A DNA stretch of 38,012 nucleotides, taken from NCBI GenBank assembly GCA_030444405.1, contig JARFPM010000018.1:1-38012 (forward strand), written 5' to 3'. The translations under genes and the position numbers were made by a program. Positions 25,501 through 34,400 of this stretch are shown in pieces. This stretch comes from Nitrospira sp. GTDB lineage: Bacteria; Nitrospirota; Nitrospiria; Nitrospirales; Nitrospiraceae. A model generated the notes under the pieces. That model ran no database searches and had not been told where the DNA came from. It saw only the letters and a program-made list of their open reading frames with translations. Each line of letters opens with the position of its first letter. Position 1 is the stretch's first letter.

Positions 25501-25827
25501 AACAATTATTTCGATGATTGGCATTTTCCGTTGACGATGATCGCAGGCTGGTCGGCGAATGTGTTCCTCGCCCTGACAGCGGCGCTGTTGCTCTACCGGG
25601 CGGCGGAGCAGGCGCGCAATGCGGGTGTGGCACGGCTCAATCACTCGGTTTTGCAGGGGCTGGATCGCGGCGCACAGAACGATGCCGACGTGAAGCTGAC
25701 CCGCCAGGTCATTGACGACATCGAAGCGGTCGGCCAGGGAGCCTTCGTGCCCCTGTGGCAGCAGCCTGTCGTCGAGTCGTCGTTTTACGGCCTGCTGGCA
25801 CTGCTTCAGTATCTCTACCTGAGTTAG
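22507..25827 (+). CDS. Giant membrane protein with receptor-like extracytoplasmic region, unknown function
   Basis: The 1106-residue protein has an N-terminal membrane helix (LAVAGTITLGLAIAGVMLV), about 650 residues presumably outside the membrane, then about seven hydrophobic helices (for example YGTAGLAYMIGFVILW, MGLLVLGAVGAFGLAFVV, ILRALATLLAIGFLIKAW, LFLLVVIYAMSFLLLW, VIASYIVLVVLNLFVF and two more near the end). Two segments of the large domain look like alpha/beta sugar- or amino-acid-binding folds (periplasmic binding protein type I). One lies near ITVLLVMTEGG with RYAIGSALGVACFIPQ; the other is AIGILGSDAYDALLILQAMR followed by FPGVVFFTTDLDSRLVYA. I know no characterised homologue. The stop is 10 bases before the esterase gene, so the two are likely one operon. 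The domain assignment is tentative. Confidence 0.7.
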   Translation: MAKKQGDSKLAVAGTITLGLAIAGVMLVQQPLKSTRPPSLGSALKPQVSEGVVQARLWEDPLEAARRAATFDGAAKKTTGTAQNDVDRVGAIRKEVDDRIKQGQGGPITVLLVMTEGGASGESRETRIRDRYAIGSALGVACFIPQGDDELSYVEWRDRTGMSRVLPYEWYGQGPRKCSLDPDWAQAVLVLWISSEITGDRPIAMLTHLTQSILCERSAIGACQQGREGDGTVLLDLHREQQVRFKIMGPRSSSGFRNLLEEAAGSVKGREDHVIWANAGGRVELYSPWATAMPKLLTQDISVTAKPAGSNECVSSDASRAQLCWILLRAGIELKHSIGSDDQLFEALVYELERRRVKFERDAVILIAEWDSFYGRVMPVEFTATVCHRIAHRPSEENWAIEPDRLALIRSKCDTVDQAIDLQVNDPVGTRGLGLNIWRYSYLRGLDGEVSGGQTGNSAKAAALQSLKNVLLDTQVRERPIGTSQFDYVQRLAARIERDMAEESNLQQAAGDSATGNEEPGRKPPAAIGILGSDAYDALLILQAMRERFPGVVFFTTDLDSRLVYADDYRWTRNLVISSHYGLELYDSLQRDVPPFRSSYQTSTYLATLQAVGHVRPLADCPPIAGRSNAPAGAFLSPCGYQANRVSDEVWFSGVEPPRMFEVGRHGAVDLTVGAVSEGYTLHAPRVDLSNDNPQTGGRRPPSGTLYGTAGLAYMIGFVILWTKPASYRWMTAHMGLLVLGAVGAFGLAFVVDKFLLDLILQHHDGGEPFYWLEGVSIWPTEILRALATLLAIGFLIKAWRDLRSNSERMTDRYGFGVPEETGQTEGWRQYLRMAEWVLSPRSRGNNDQVDALWERYRNAGSGRQRIPRLFLLVVIYAMSFLLLWKVTGAEDMSGPCRGTFSCRLDLISVIASYIVLVVLNLFVFDAVLLCRRWIGALTQATEGWPQELTKRLKLQSAENLAKARELMKIELIAQRTEVVNRLVRYPFIVLLIMIVARNNYFDDWHFPLTMIAGWSANVFLALTAALLLYRAAEQARNAGVARLNHSVLQGLDRGAQNDADVKLTRQVIDDIEAVGQGAFVPLWQQPVVESSFYGLLALLQYLYLS

Positions 25828-25837
25828 CGTCGAGGCG

Positions 25838-26554
25838 ATGCGGACTCTTCGGCTGAACGATCTCAGCGCGCGGCTGACCGGCGGTGCCGACGGGAATGGT
25901 AGCGGCGACGGTCCGCTCGTGATCCTGCTCCATGGCTTCGGGGCGCCGGGCGACGACCTGGTGCCGCTCTCGGACATGATCGATGTGCCGGCAGGAACAC
26001 GCTGGCTCTTTCCGGAAGGGCCGCTGCCGCTCAGCTTGGACTTCGCCAATGCCCGCGCATGGTGGATCATCGATTTCGCGCGCATCCAAGCCGATCGTGC
26101 CGCGGGTCGAGTTCGTGATTTGTCCGTGGAAATTCCGCAAGGCCTGGCCTTGGCACGAGAGCGCCTGCTGGCGTTTCTGAACGACCTTCCGCGACATCTC
26201 CCGATCGACTACAAGAAGACGGTCATCGGTGGGTTCTCGCAGGGTGCGATGCTCACGTGCGATGCGGTCCTGCATACCGACTATCCCTGGTCCGGCCTCA
26301 TCCAGCTTTCCAGTAACCTGCTGGCTCAGCCGGTCTGGGGTCCGCTCATGCCCACACGCAGGGGGCTGCCAGTCTTTCAAGGTCACGGCACGCAGGACGA
26401 CATCCTCCCGCACATCGGCGCGGAACGTCTCCGAGACGCACTGACACAATCGGGGCTTGCTGTTGAGTGGCACAGCTTCCGAGGCGGGCACGAGATCCCG
26501 GAGGCGGTGCTACGGCGACTCGGTCCATTCATCACGAAGAGTCTTGGAGCATGA
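25838..26554 (+). CDS. Phospholipase/carboxylesterase-type alpha/beta hydrolase
   Basis: The 238-residue protein has the short alpha/beta hydrolase core of the phospholipase/carboxylesterase (YpfH-like) family. It shows the oxyanion strand LVILLHGFGAPGDDL, nucleophile Ser134 in GGFSQGAM, an acidic residue in HGTQDD (187/188) and His218 in RGGHEIP. It should cleave carboxylic esters or lysophospholipids in the cytosol; no signal peptide is seen. It starts 10 bases after the giant membrane protein gene, and its TGA overlaps the next ATG as ATGA, so it is the second gene of a four-gene unit. Confidence 0.85.
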   Translation: MRTLRLNDLSARLTGGADGNGSGDGPLVILLHGFGAPGDDLVPLSDMIDVPAGTRWLFPEGPLPLSLDFANARAWWIIDFARIQADRAAGRVRDLSVEIPQGLALARERLLAFLNDLPRHLPIDYKKTVIGGFSQGAMLTCDAVLHTDYPWSGLIQLSSNLLAQPVWGPLMPTRRGLPVFQGHGTQDDILPHIGAERLRDALTQSGLAVEWHSFRGGHEIPEAVLRRLGPFITKSLGA

Positions 26555-27303
26555 GCACACAGCAATTCGAGCTGATTGGTGCAGACGGCAAACGCATCAA
26601 AGGTGATCGCGCCGATGGGACAGATCGGCAGATTCTCTTCATCACCGGCTTTCTGTCCAAGCGATGGGGCAACAAGAGCAAGGCGTTGGCGCAATGGTGC
26701 CAGGAGAAGGGGTGGGGGTTCTGCTGTTACGACGTGCGCGGGTTCGGCGACTCGGATGGCCAGTTCGTGGACTACACCCTTTCTGATTGGATCGCCGATG
26801 CGCGGACAGTCCTGAAATCCATTGAATCTGGTCCGCCCGTTACAATCGTCGGTAACTCGCTCGGCAGTTGGATCGCCTGGCTGGTCGTGCAGGAGTGTCC
26901 CATCGTGGAAGAACTCATCCTGATCGCACCGGCGTTCAAGATGATGGGTGAGCGGGCCAAGGCCATTTCCAAAGAACGGCTCCATGACTGGCGCACCGCC
27001 GGCTGGATGCCGTGGGACGACGATCCGTTGCACAGGGATTGGCCCTTGTCCTGGAAGTGGGTGGAGGAGAGCGAGTCCTATTGGACGAAGACATTTGACG
27101 ACCTGCGTCCCGTGAAGACGACGATTCTGCACGGCGAGCAAGATAGTGTCATCTCACCGGAGGGTAGCTGGCGGTTAGCTAATGAACTCCTGCACCGTGC
27201 TCCGGCCTTTCCGCTTGATCTTCGATTGATTCCGGGCGACCATCGTCTCAGTAGTCCCGAACATATTGAACTATTTCGCCGATTAGTGATGAGAGAAGCC
27301 TGA
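26551..27303 (+). CDS. Alpha/beta hydrolase
   Basis: A 250-residue hydrolase. It has the HG-like region ITGFLSKRWGNKS, DVRGFGDSDG, nucleophile Ser103 in GNSLGSW, Asp198 in HGEQDSVI and His231 in PGDHRLS, a full catalytic triad. The overall type resembles serine aminopeptidase/peptidase S9- or S15-like small hydrolases; the substrate is unknown. I start it at ATG 26551, which overlaps the esterase stop (ATGA); the frame is open further upstream but inside the esterase gene. The stop overlaps the ATG of the next small gene (TGATG). Confidence 0.8.
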   Translation: MSTQQFELIGADGKRIKGDRADGTDRQILFITGFLSKRWGNKSKALAQWCQEKGWGFCCYDVRGFGDSDGQFVDYTLSDWIADARTVLKSIESGPPVTIVGNSLGSWIAWLVVQECPIVEELILIAPAFKMMGERAKAISKERLHDWRTAGWMPWDDDPLHRDWPLSWKWVEESESYWTKTFDDLRPVKTTILHGEQDSVISPEGSWRLANELLHRAPAFPLDLRLIPGDHRLSSPEHIELFRRLVMREA

Positions 27304-27470
27304 TGCTGGTGTTGATTCACAAAGAATGCGGCGGTCCGGCGTTGGAAGAATCGCCAATCGGCGAAGTCTGTGCCATCCCAATCGATCGGTTTCCCTTCTC
27401 CTGCTTCACCTGCCTGGAAGAGATCGTTGACGAATCAGAAGTGCGGTTGTCGGAAGAGCTGGGGATCTAA
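27303..27470 (+). CDS. 55-residue cysteine-containing protein (possible zinc ribbon)
   Basis: The ATG overlaps the hydrolase stop as TGATG. The product, MLVLIHKECGGPALEESPIG and onward, has Cys residues in KECGG, VCAI and FSCFTCLEE; the paired C-x2-C and the earlier His/Cys suggest a small zinc-binding fold. Family unknown. Codon use and start coupling support a real gene, the last of the operon beginning at 22507. Confidence 0.6.
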   Translation: MLVLIHKECGGPALEESPIGEVCAIPIDRFPFSCFTCLEEIVDESEVRLSEELGI

Positions 27471-27519
27471 GAGATTCAAGCCCTATAGATATTGCGATAG
27501 GCACAGTAGTAGGGGGAGA

Positions 27520-28405
27520 TCATCGTAGATTCGCAAGAGCCTTTTCGGTCTCCTTAAGGTTGTTCATCGTTTGTTTCCACTGCACAGGCAGAGCGTCCTT
27601 GGTTCTGACTTGTAAAGCCGTCTGAAAAGGCTCAATGGCATGTCGGAGGAGCTTCTTTCCGTCCTTGCCGCCAGTGCGGGTGCCTTGGTCCCACAGTACG
27701 AGGCCGAGATTGTTTTGGGTGGCGGCCCACTGTTGCGGGAGCTGCGTTTTCGTACGGATCGTCAAGGCAGCGCGATAGGCCTCGACGGCCTGGGCGAGGA
27801 GCTGGGTGCCGGCCTTGCCGCTGGTGCCGGTTCCTTGGTCGCTGAGCACATTGCCGAGATTCTTCTGGGTCATGGCCCAGTCTTGCGGGAGCTGCTCTTT
27901 CGTATAGACCATCAAGGCGGCCTGATAGGCGGCCACTGCGTTTCCGAGGTGGTGGTAAATCCGATCTCCCTCTGTCCGAATACCGATATCGTGTTCAGAA
28001 TTCCCAACCAACAGGGTAAGGTCTGCCCACAGACGAGGGTCGTCGCTTTGCGACGTGAGCTCTCTGGCCTTTTGATACGCAAGAAGGGCGAGGTCGAAGC
28101 GATAGTTATTGGTATGGGCGTCACCTGCCAGCCGAAAATCGCGGATGGCCTCTTCCGTGAATTGTTGGGCTGTGGCCGAAGCCTCACGAGCCTTGCGTAC
28201 CTTTCCTGCTGCTGATCCTTCCGATAGCTTGCCGGCCTCGCCGAAATGCTTCTTGGCATACGCGGCCAAGCCAAGCTCATACGGATCATCTCCCTGCTCC
28301 GCCTCAACAACCCATTTGTCGATCTCGGCCTTCGCCTGTTGGGCGCTAAATCCATACTTGACGGCCCACTCCTTTATGTAGCGACTGAAATCGATCTCCT
28401 GTGGC
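27520..28405 (-). pseudogene. TPR-repeat fragment of the broken TIR gene
   Basis: This frame opens right after a TAA and has no ATG; the first usable start (TTG 28269) lies inside the domain. Upstream codons are clearly coding (IDFSRYIKEWAVKYGFSAQQ). The C-terminal part has two clear TPR units of the long type with inserted loops: LPQDWAMTQKNLGNVLSDQG and LPQQWAATQNNLGLVLWDQG, each followed by a KAG/KDG loop and an AxxxYRAAL-like helix, then a third partial unit (LPVQWKQTMNNL). TPRs would mediate protein contacts. Confidence 0.65.
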
Positions 28406-29224
28406 TTACCTTACAGGATGGACCTGCTCTTTGGCCTTACTGGCCATCTCTTGAATGAACTCTTCGATCCGCGCGGCCGACCATAACTTGAGAGAGCCCT
28501 TCTTCACCATGCGGATCCTCACTAACTCGCTATCCAACGCTGGAATTGTGATCTCACCGTCGATCGGCGCGTAGATCACCGAATCGTCCTTCCTAATCCC
28601 TAACTCCACCTTTGTCCCCGGTTGGAAGGTGTCTGGCAGAGGAAACGTGAACAGGCCGTCTGAGTCTGAAAAGGTTTTCGCCGCGGTTTGTAAGAGGGTC
28701 ACAGTGACTTCCTCTGCCGCCATCAATTCATCATTCTCTCCGATGAAGAACACCCTTCCCCGCAAGACCGGCTCGCGCAGTTTCGGTGCGGCGAGGTAAT
28801 ACAAATCACCGGCAACCTGATAGAAGTCTCCCTGCACGATCAATTGTTGCAGGGTGGTCTTGGCCTGCTTGAGGACAGCCTTCTCTTCGGTTTCAACGAT
28901 CTCGTTGAGCCTATCAATGATTGGTTTCCGTCTTTGGAAATCGGCTAATGGCGCGGCTGCCAGGGTCTTGATGAGGCCGCTCACATCATCCAGACGATGG
29001 CCATGCAGCGCGCTGAGAATGGGGGCTAACAGCGTGTTATCAAGAAGGCAAGGGACGATAATTTTCTTGAGCGCGATGGCCGTACACCATTCGAACTCCA
29101 CGAAGTGCGAGGCGGCTGCATTCTTTGACCAGGCTAAGGAGAAAGACATCCTGATCGGCAATAGCTTCGCCCAAGGTATTTCGGCTATTTCTGCCCGCCA
29201 TAGATCTTCTCCTGGTCGCACCAA
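28406..29224 (-). pseudogene. Middle fragment of the broken TIR gene (end of TIR, linker, beta-rich domain)
   Basis: An open frame of 272 codons. Its first 25 or so residues are a mixture of true and out-of-frame TIR sequence. From KNAAASHFVEFEWCTAIALK it follows the end of a TIR domain, then a helical linker (ETEEKAVLKQAKTTLQQLIV) and a beta-rich segment like carboxypeptidase-regulatory or Ig-type folds (VLRGRVFFIGENDELMAAEE; TFSDSDGLFTFPLPDTFQPG). It ends at TAA just after EQVHPVR, where the TPR frame should continue. Its apparent start codon is not a natural start. Confidence 0.6.
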
Positions 29225-29401
29225 ATGGAAATCTCCGGATGGCCTGTGAGCTGTGCTTCAAGCTGTTCGATGAGTGGCAGGTCCGCTCGGGAATAGCTCA
29301 AGAAGACGGTCGGCATCCGACGGAAGCCTCCTACGTAGGAAATGGGAGGGTGCCATACTGCAAAGTTCAGGACCGCTCAAGGCAGCGTGATGGCTGCTTG
29401 G

Positions 29402-29430
29402 TTGTGATCGAAAAGGTTGTCTGGTATGGT
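29402..29430 (+). promoter_or_regulatory. Possible sigma-70-type promoter of ettA
   Basis: TTGTGA (29402-29407) and TATGGT (29425-29430) are 17 bases apart, each matching the consensus at four of six positions, about 54 bases before the ettA start. This is only a consensus resemblance. Confidence 0.3.
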
Positions 29431-29483
29431 GCGCTCTCAATCCGGTACATCAAAAAGACTAAGCACGGAGGGCGATAGGGCTC

Positions 29484-31169
29484 ATGGCCACGAACGATAA
29501 GCAGGTTATTTTTTCACTCGTCAATGTCGGGAAGGTTTATCCGCCGAAGAAGCAGGTGCTGCGGGAGATCTATCTGGGCTTCTACTACGGCGCCAAGATC
29601 GGCGTGCTGGGCTTAAACGGCTCGGGCAAGAGCTCGTTACTCAAGATCATCGCGGGGGTCGATCCGAACTACACGGGCGAGATCACGAGGTCCAAAGGCT
29701 ACAGCGTCGGTCTGCTTGAGCAGGAACCCCAGCTCGATCCAAACAAGACAGTGAAAGAAGTCGTTGAGGAGGGCAAGGCCGAACTGGTCGCGCTGATCCA
29801 TGAATATGAAGCCGTCAGCAATAAGATTGGCGAGGTCGGGCCCGATGAGATGGAAAAGCTGCTCGACAAGCAAGCGCAGCTGCAAGAGAAGATCGAAGCG
29901 GCCAATGGATGGGAACTCGAAAACCAACTCGACATTGCCATGGATGCGTTGCGCTGTCCGCCCGCCGATCAGAAAGTCGGAACACTCTCCGGCGGTGAGA
30001 AACGCCGGGTCGCGCTCTGCCGCCTGATGATTCAAGAACCGGATATTCTGTTGCTCGACGAGCCGACGAATCACTTGGATGCGGAATCGGTGCAGTGGCT
30101 TGAGCAACATCTGCAGCAGTACAAGGGTACAGTCATTGCCGTGACACACGACCGGTACTTTCTCGACAATGTGGCCGGGTGGATTTTGGAACTGGATCGT
30201 GGCCATGGAATTCCGTTCCAAGGCAATTACAGTTCTTGGTTGGAGCAGAAGAAGGACCGACTGGAAAAGGAAGAGAAGGCGGAGTCGAAGAGGAAGAAAA
30301 CGCTGGAACACGAGTTGGAATGGATCAGGATGTCGCCGAAGGCCCGGCAATCGAAGGGCAAGGCACGGTTGAACCGCTATGAAGAACTGGTGAATCAGAA
30401 ACAGGACAAGGTGGCGGAGGAGCTGGAGATCTACATTCCACCGGGACCGCGGCTTGGCGATGTGGTGGTCGAAGCGAACGGGATCAGTAAAGCCTTTGGC
30501 GACAACGTGCTGTACGAAAACGTGAATTTTAGCCTGCCGAAGGGTGGTATCGTCGGTGTGATCGGCCCGAATGGCGCCGGCAAGACGACGATGTTCAAGA
30601 TGATTATCGGCAAGGAGAAAGCGGATGCCGGATCGATCAGGGTCGGCGAGACCGTCAAGCTCGGCTATGTCGATCAGGACCGTAGCCTCGACCCCACCAA
30701 GTCCGTGTACGACGTGATTTCGGAAGGGCAGGACACGATCAAGCTCGGTAAGGCGGAAGTGAACGCCCGAGGCTACTGTGCCCGCTTCAACTTCGCCGGG
30801 ACGGATCAGCAGAAGAAGGTGAAGGACCTCTCGGGCGGCGAGCGCAATCGCGTGCACCTCGCGCGCATGCTGAAAGAAGGGGCGAACCTGATCATTCTCG
30901 ACGAGCCCACCAACGATCTCGATGTAAATACCTTGCGGGCGCTGGAAGAGGGCTTGGAGAATTTCGCGGGCTGTGCCGTGATCAGCAGCCATGACCGTTG
31001 GTTTCTCGACCGAATCGCCACCCACATTCTCGCCTTTGAAGGCGATAGCAAAGTGGTGTGGTTCGAGGGCAACTACAGCGAGTACGAGGCGGATCGGAAG
31101 AAGCGGCTCGGCAAAGAAGCCGACCAACCCCACAGGATTCGGTATCGGAAATTGACGCGCAATCAATAG
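29484..31169 (+). CDS. ettA: Energy-dependent translational throttle protein EttA
   Basis: A 561-residue ABC-F ATPase with two nucleotide-binding domains in one chain and no membrane part. NBD1 has Walker [10 protein letters not shown] (43-51), signature LSGGEKRR and Walker [13 protein letters not shown]. The inter-domain linker is rich in Glu/Lys and basic residues ([20 protein letters not shown]), as in the ribosomal P-site tRNA-interaction motif. NBD2 has Walker [10 protein letters not shown], signature LSGGERNR and [12 protein letters not shown]. An arm insertion in NBD1 and the ending YRKLTR are typical of EttA. It binds the ribosomal E site and links translation initiation to ATP/ADP ratio. 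The length matches E. coli EttA (555). Confidence 0.95.
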   Translation: MATNDKQVIFSLVNVGKVYPPKKQVLREIYLGFYYGAKIGVLGLNGSGKSSLLKIIAGVDPNYTGEITRSKGYSVGLLEQEPQLDPNKTVKEVVEEGKAELVALIHEYEAVSNKIGEVGPDEMEKLLDKQAQLQEKIEAANGWELENQLDIAMDALRCPPADQKVGTLSGGEKRRVALCRLMIQEPDILLLDEPTNHLDAESVQWLEQHLQQYKGTVIAVTHDRYFLDNVAGWILELDRGHGIPFQGNYSSWLEQKKDRLEKEEKAESKRKKTLEHELEWIRMSPKARQSKGKARLNRYEELVNQKQDKVAEELEIYIPPGPRLGDVVVEANGISKAFGDNVLYENVNFSLPKGGIVGVIGPNGAGKTTMFKMIIGKEKADAGSIRVGETVKLGYVDQDRSLDPTKSVYDVISEGQDTIKLGKAEVNARGYCARFNFAGTDQQKKVKDLSGGERNRVHLARMLKEGANLIILDEPTNDLDVNTLRALEEGLENFAGCAVISSHDRWFLDRIATHILAFEGDSKVVWFEGNYSEYEADRKKRLGKEADQPHRIRYRKLTRNQ

Positions 31170-31416
31170 TTTACGTGACCGGAGCATCCCTTGCGCGACG
31201 CCTTTTGAATTCCGCTCCCACAGTATCTCTAGTGGCCTGCTAGGGTCGAATACCATGTAAGTATTGGGCCAACCCCTTCATTCTTCTCAAGGTCCCTGAT
31301 TCACAAACCGATAGGAATGGACAGGGAGAGCTTTGTCGAGCCCTCCATGACGCTATCAATCAGCTTTGATCTTGCACTGAGTGACGGGGCCTCATCCCAA
31401 TGAGAAGGGTATCCTC

Positions 31417-34400
31417 GTGACCGACCGGCGACCGGATGGAACAGGCGCACGCGCCGTCCGCATCAGCGAGGGGGACTGGGCCGCCGTGCTTGAAGGTAGC
31501 GGCATGGGTCTCTGGGAATGGGACGCGGCTACAAACAGAGTCCTCTTCTCCGACGGGTGGAAGGCCATGTTCGGGTATGTGCAGGATGAAGTCGGCGACA
31601 GCCTGGATGCATGGTCATCCCTCGTCCATCCGGACGATCGCCCGCGGGTCATGGCTGCTCTTCAGCGGTACGCTTGCGGCGAGACCCCGACGTATTCCAC
31701 TGAACACCGCATGCGGTGCAAAGACGGGTCCTACAAATGGGTTCACGATCAAGCCAAGATCAGTTCGCGGATGCCGGATGGCAGACCTCTCTGTCTCCTC
31801 GGCTTCCTGGCCGACATCACGGCGCGCAAACAGGAGGAAGAAGGGCGACTCAAACGGGAAACGCTCCTCTCGTTGATGCTCCATACGGGACCCGGGTGTA
31901 TCAAGCGTGTCGCATCGGACGGGACCCTGTTGCAGATGAATCCGGCCGGGCTCTGCATGATTGAGCTGGATGAAAAAGAAGCGATGGGGCGCTGTGTATT
32001 CGATGTGGTAACGCCCGAGCACCGGGCCTCCTTCATCGACATGCACCAGGCAGTGATCAAGGGGGCGCCGCGAACGCTTCAGTTTGAGATACAAGGATTC
32101 AAGGGGACGCGGCGATGGATGGAAACGTTTGCAGTCCCGTTCCTGAATCCGGTCACGGGTAACACCGAGCATCTCGCCGTGACCCACGACATCACCGAGC
32201 GGAAGCGGGCCGAGGAAGCCCTCCGGAAGAGCGCAGCCCGGTTGAATGAGGCCCAGCGTCTCGCGCACATCGGCAGCTGGGAATTGGATCTGACGACGAA
32301 CCAGCTGGACTGGTCCGACGAGATTTACCAGATCTTCGAAATCAATCGGCACAGTTTCGGGGCGTCGTACGACGCCTTCTTGTACGCCGTGCATCCGGAT
32401 GACCGGACTGATGTCCATCGCGCCTATACCAAATCGGTACGGGACAAGAAGCCCTATGAGATCGTGCATCGCCTGCTCATGCCGGATGGGCGGGTGAAAT
32501 ACGTTCAGGAACAGTGCAAAACCACCTACGATGCGGCGGGGCAGCCCCAACGGTCGTTGGGCACCGTCCAGGATGTGACCGAGCGGATGCGGCTGGCCGA
32601 ACGAGAAGCCGTCCGGCTTGAGCAGTTGAAGAAGCTGTCCGAACTCGGCCTGACCCTGTCCGGCGATCCCTCGGCGATCTTCGAACGGGTCGTTCGCATG
32701 ATCGGCGAGTTATTCAAAGTGCGCGTGGTCTGCCTGTCGGAAATTGTCGGGCCCGAGCTCCATTTCAAGGCGGTCTATCTCAACGGCGAAGTGGCGCACG
32801 ACGCGGGCCGATGTCCGCTGGCGGTTACCCCCTGCGCCACCGTCGAAATGGACAAGGAGCTCCGCGTCTTCGATTGCGTCCTGGAGCGGTTCCCCCAGGC
32901 CTCTTTCCTGCGGGACCACCACGCCGTGTCGTATTGCGGATTCCCCGCGCTCGACGGCCATGGCCAGGTCGTGGCGGTCACGTGTCTGTTGGACGACAAG
33001 CCCCGGGAGTTTACCGTAGAAGAGCAGGAGCTGTTGCGGGTGTTCGGTCAGCGCATCGCGATCGAGGTCGAACGAGCCCGATACCTGGCCGACCAAAAGC
33101 GGCAGGCGGAGGAGCTTCAGCGATCGCACGTCTTCATTCGCCAGATCATCAATACGGCCCCCAATTTCATTTTTGCGAAAGACCGAGAGGGCCGGTTCAC
33201 TCTGGCCAATCAGGCCGTGGCCAAGGCCTATGGAACGACGGTAGACAACCTGATTGGCAGGACCGATGCCGACTTCAACCCCGATCAGGCCGAAGTCGCG
33301 TTTTTTCGCCAGAAGGACCTTCAAGTCATGGATTCCTTGCAGGAATGGTCGACTGCGGAGGAGAAGATCACGGACGCCACCGGAACAGTCCGCTGGCTGC
33401 AGACCGTCAAGCGGCCGATTCTCGATGAACAGGGCGCGGCAACTATGGTTCTTGGAGTGGCCACCGATGTCACCGAACGAAAACGGGTCGAAGAAGCGCT
33501 CCGGGCAAGCGAGTCCCGTCTCCGACTCACACTTGACGTCGCCACAGACGGCCTGTGGGACTGGAACCTCACGACGCTGCAGGCATACTACAGTCCCAGT
33601 TGGATTCGTCTCTTGGGCCTGGAAGACCAGGATATTCCTCTGAACAATATCTTCGATTGGAAAATGCGCATTCATGAACACGATCGCCCAGAGGTCGAGC
33701 GCGCATTGAACAGTCACTTGGAGGGGCAAAGCGCCGCCTATATCGTCGAGCACCGTGTCCGCCACCGGTCCGGTGAGTGGAAATGGTTCACGATGCGCGG
33801 GAAGGTCGTACAGTGGGATGGGCAGGGTCGCCCATCCCGTATGATGGGCACGATGATAGATATCACGGAGCGCAAGGTGTCTGAGACCAAGCTGGCCCAG
33901 GCCGCCCAAGATCTTGAACGGAAAAACAGAGAACTTGCAGTCGCCCGGGATAAAGCCCTCGAGGCTGTAAAGATCAAGGCAGAGTTTCTGGCCACAATGA
34001 GTCATGAGATTCGAACGCCGATGAACGGCGTCATCGGCATGACGGGGCTGCTGCTCGATACGTCGCTGACCCCGGAGCAACGCGAGTACGCTGAGATCGT
34101 CCGGCTTTCCAGTGAGCATTTGTTGGACATCATCAACGAGATTCTAGATTTTTCCAAGATCGAGGCCGGGAAGCTTGAGCTTGAAGACCTCAATTTTGAC
34201 CTGCACACGGTGGTAGAGGACGCGATCGGCCTGCACGGCGGGCGGGCCTATGCCAAAGGCCTTGAGTTGACCTGTCTCGTACAGGCGGGTGTACCGACGG
34301 GCCTCCGAGGAGACCCCGGCCGTCTTCGTCAAATCTTGGTGAATTTGATCGGCAATGCCATCAAATTCACGGAACAGGGTGAGGTCGTGGTCACGGTGAG

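Larger units (their letters stand above)
27520..29316 (-). pseudogene. TIR-TPR protein gene, broken by several frameshifts
   Basis: From ATG 29316, with AGGAGG ten bases upstream, the frame reads MPTVFLSYSRADLPLIEQLE and continues through IWCDQEKIYGGQK, an unmistakable TIR-domain start, then hits TAG at 29185. The TIR fold continues in other frames: WRAEIAE in a second frame, LGEAIADQDVFLLSLV in a third, then back in the second frame KNAAASHFVEFEWCTAIALK, which holds the FEW glutamate expected at the NADase site. After a linker and a beta-rich region (see 28406-29224) a fourth frame change leads into TPR repeats (27520-28405). At least four frame changes are needed to restore about 600 residues. 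TIR-TPR proteins act in NAD-consuming signalling or immunity in other bacteria; this copy should be inactive if the sequence is correct. Confidence 0.7.

Noticed and set aside
24919-26085. A 388-codon open frame on the minus strand
   Set aside because: It spans the end of the giant membrane protein and the start of the esterase, both well supported; its translation is low-complexity and basic.
29040-29261. A 73-codon minus-strand frame as an independent gene
   Set aside because: Only its middle (LGEAIADQDVFLLSLV) is meaningful and belongs to the broken TIR domain; its start and end are out-of-frame sequence.
29637-31256. A 539-codon open frame on the minus strand
   Set aside because: It is the antisense shadow of ettA, which has every expected ABC-F motif; the shadow has no recognisable domain.
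32710-34119. A 469-codon open frame on the minus strand
   Set aside because: It is antisense to the PAS/GAF part of the hybrid kinase; GC-rich codon bias opens the opposite frame.
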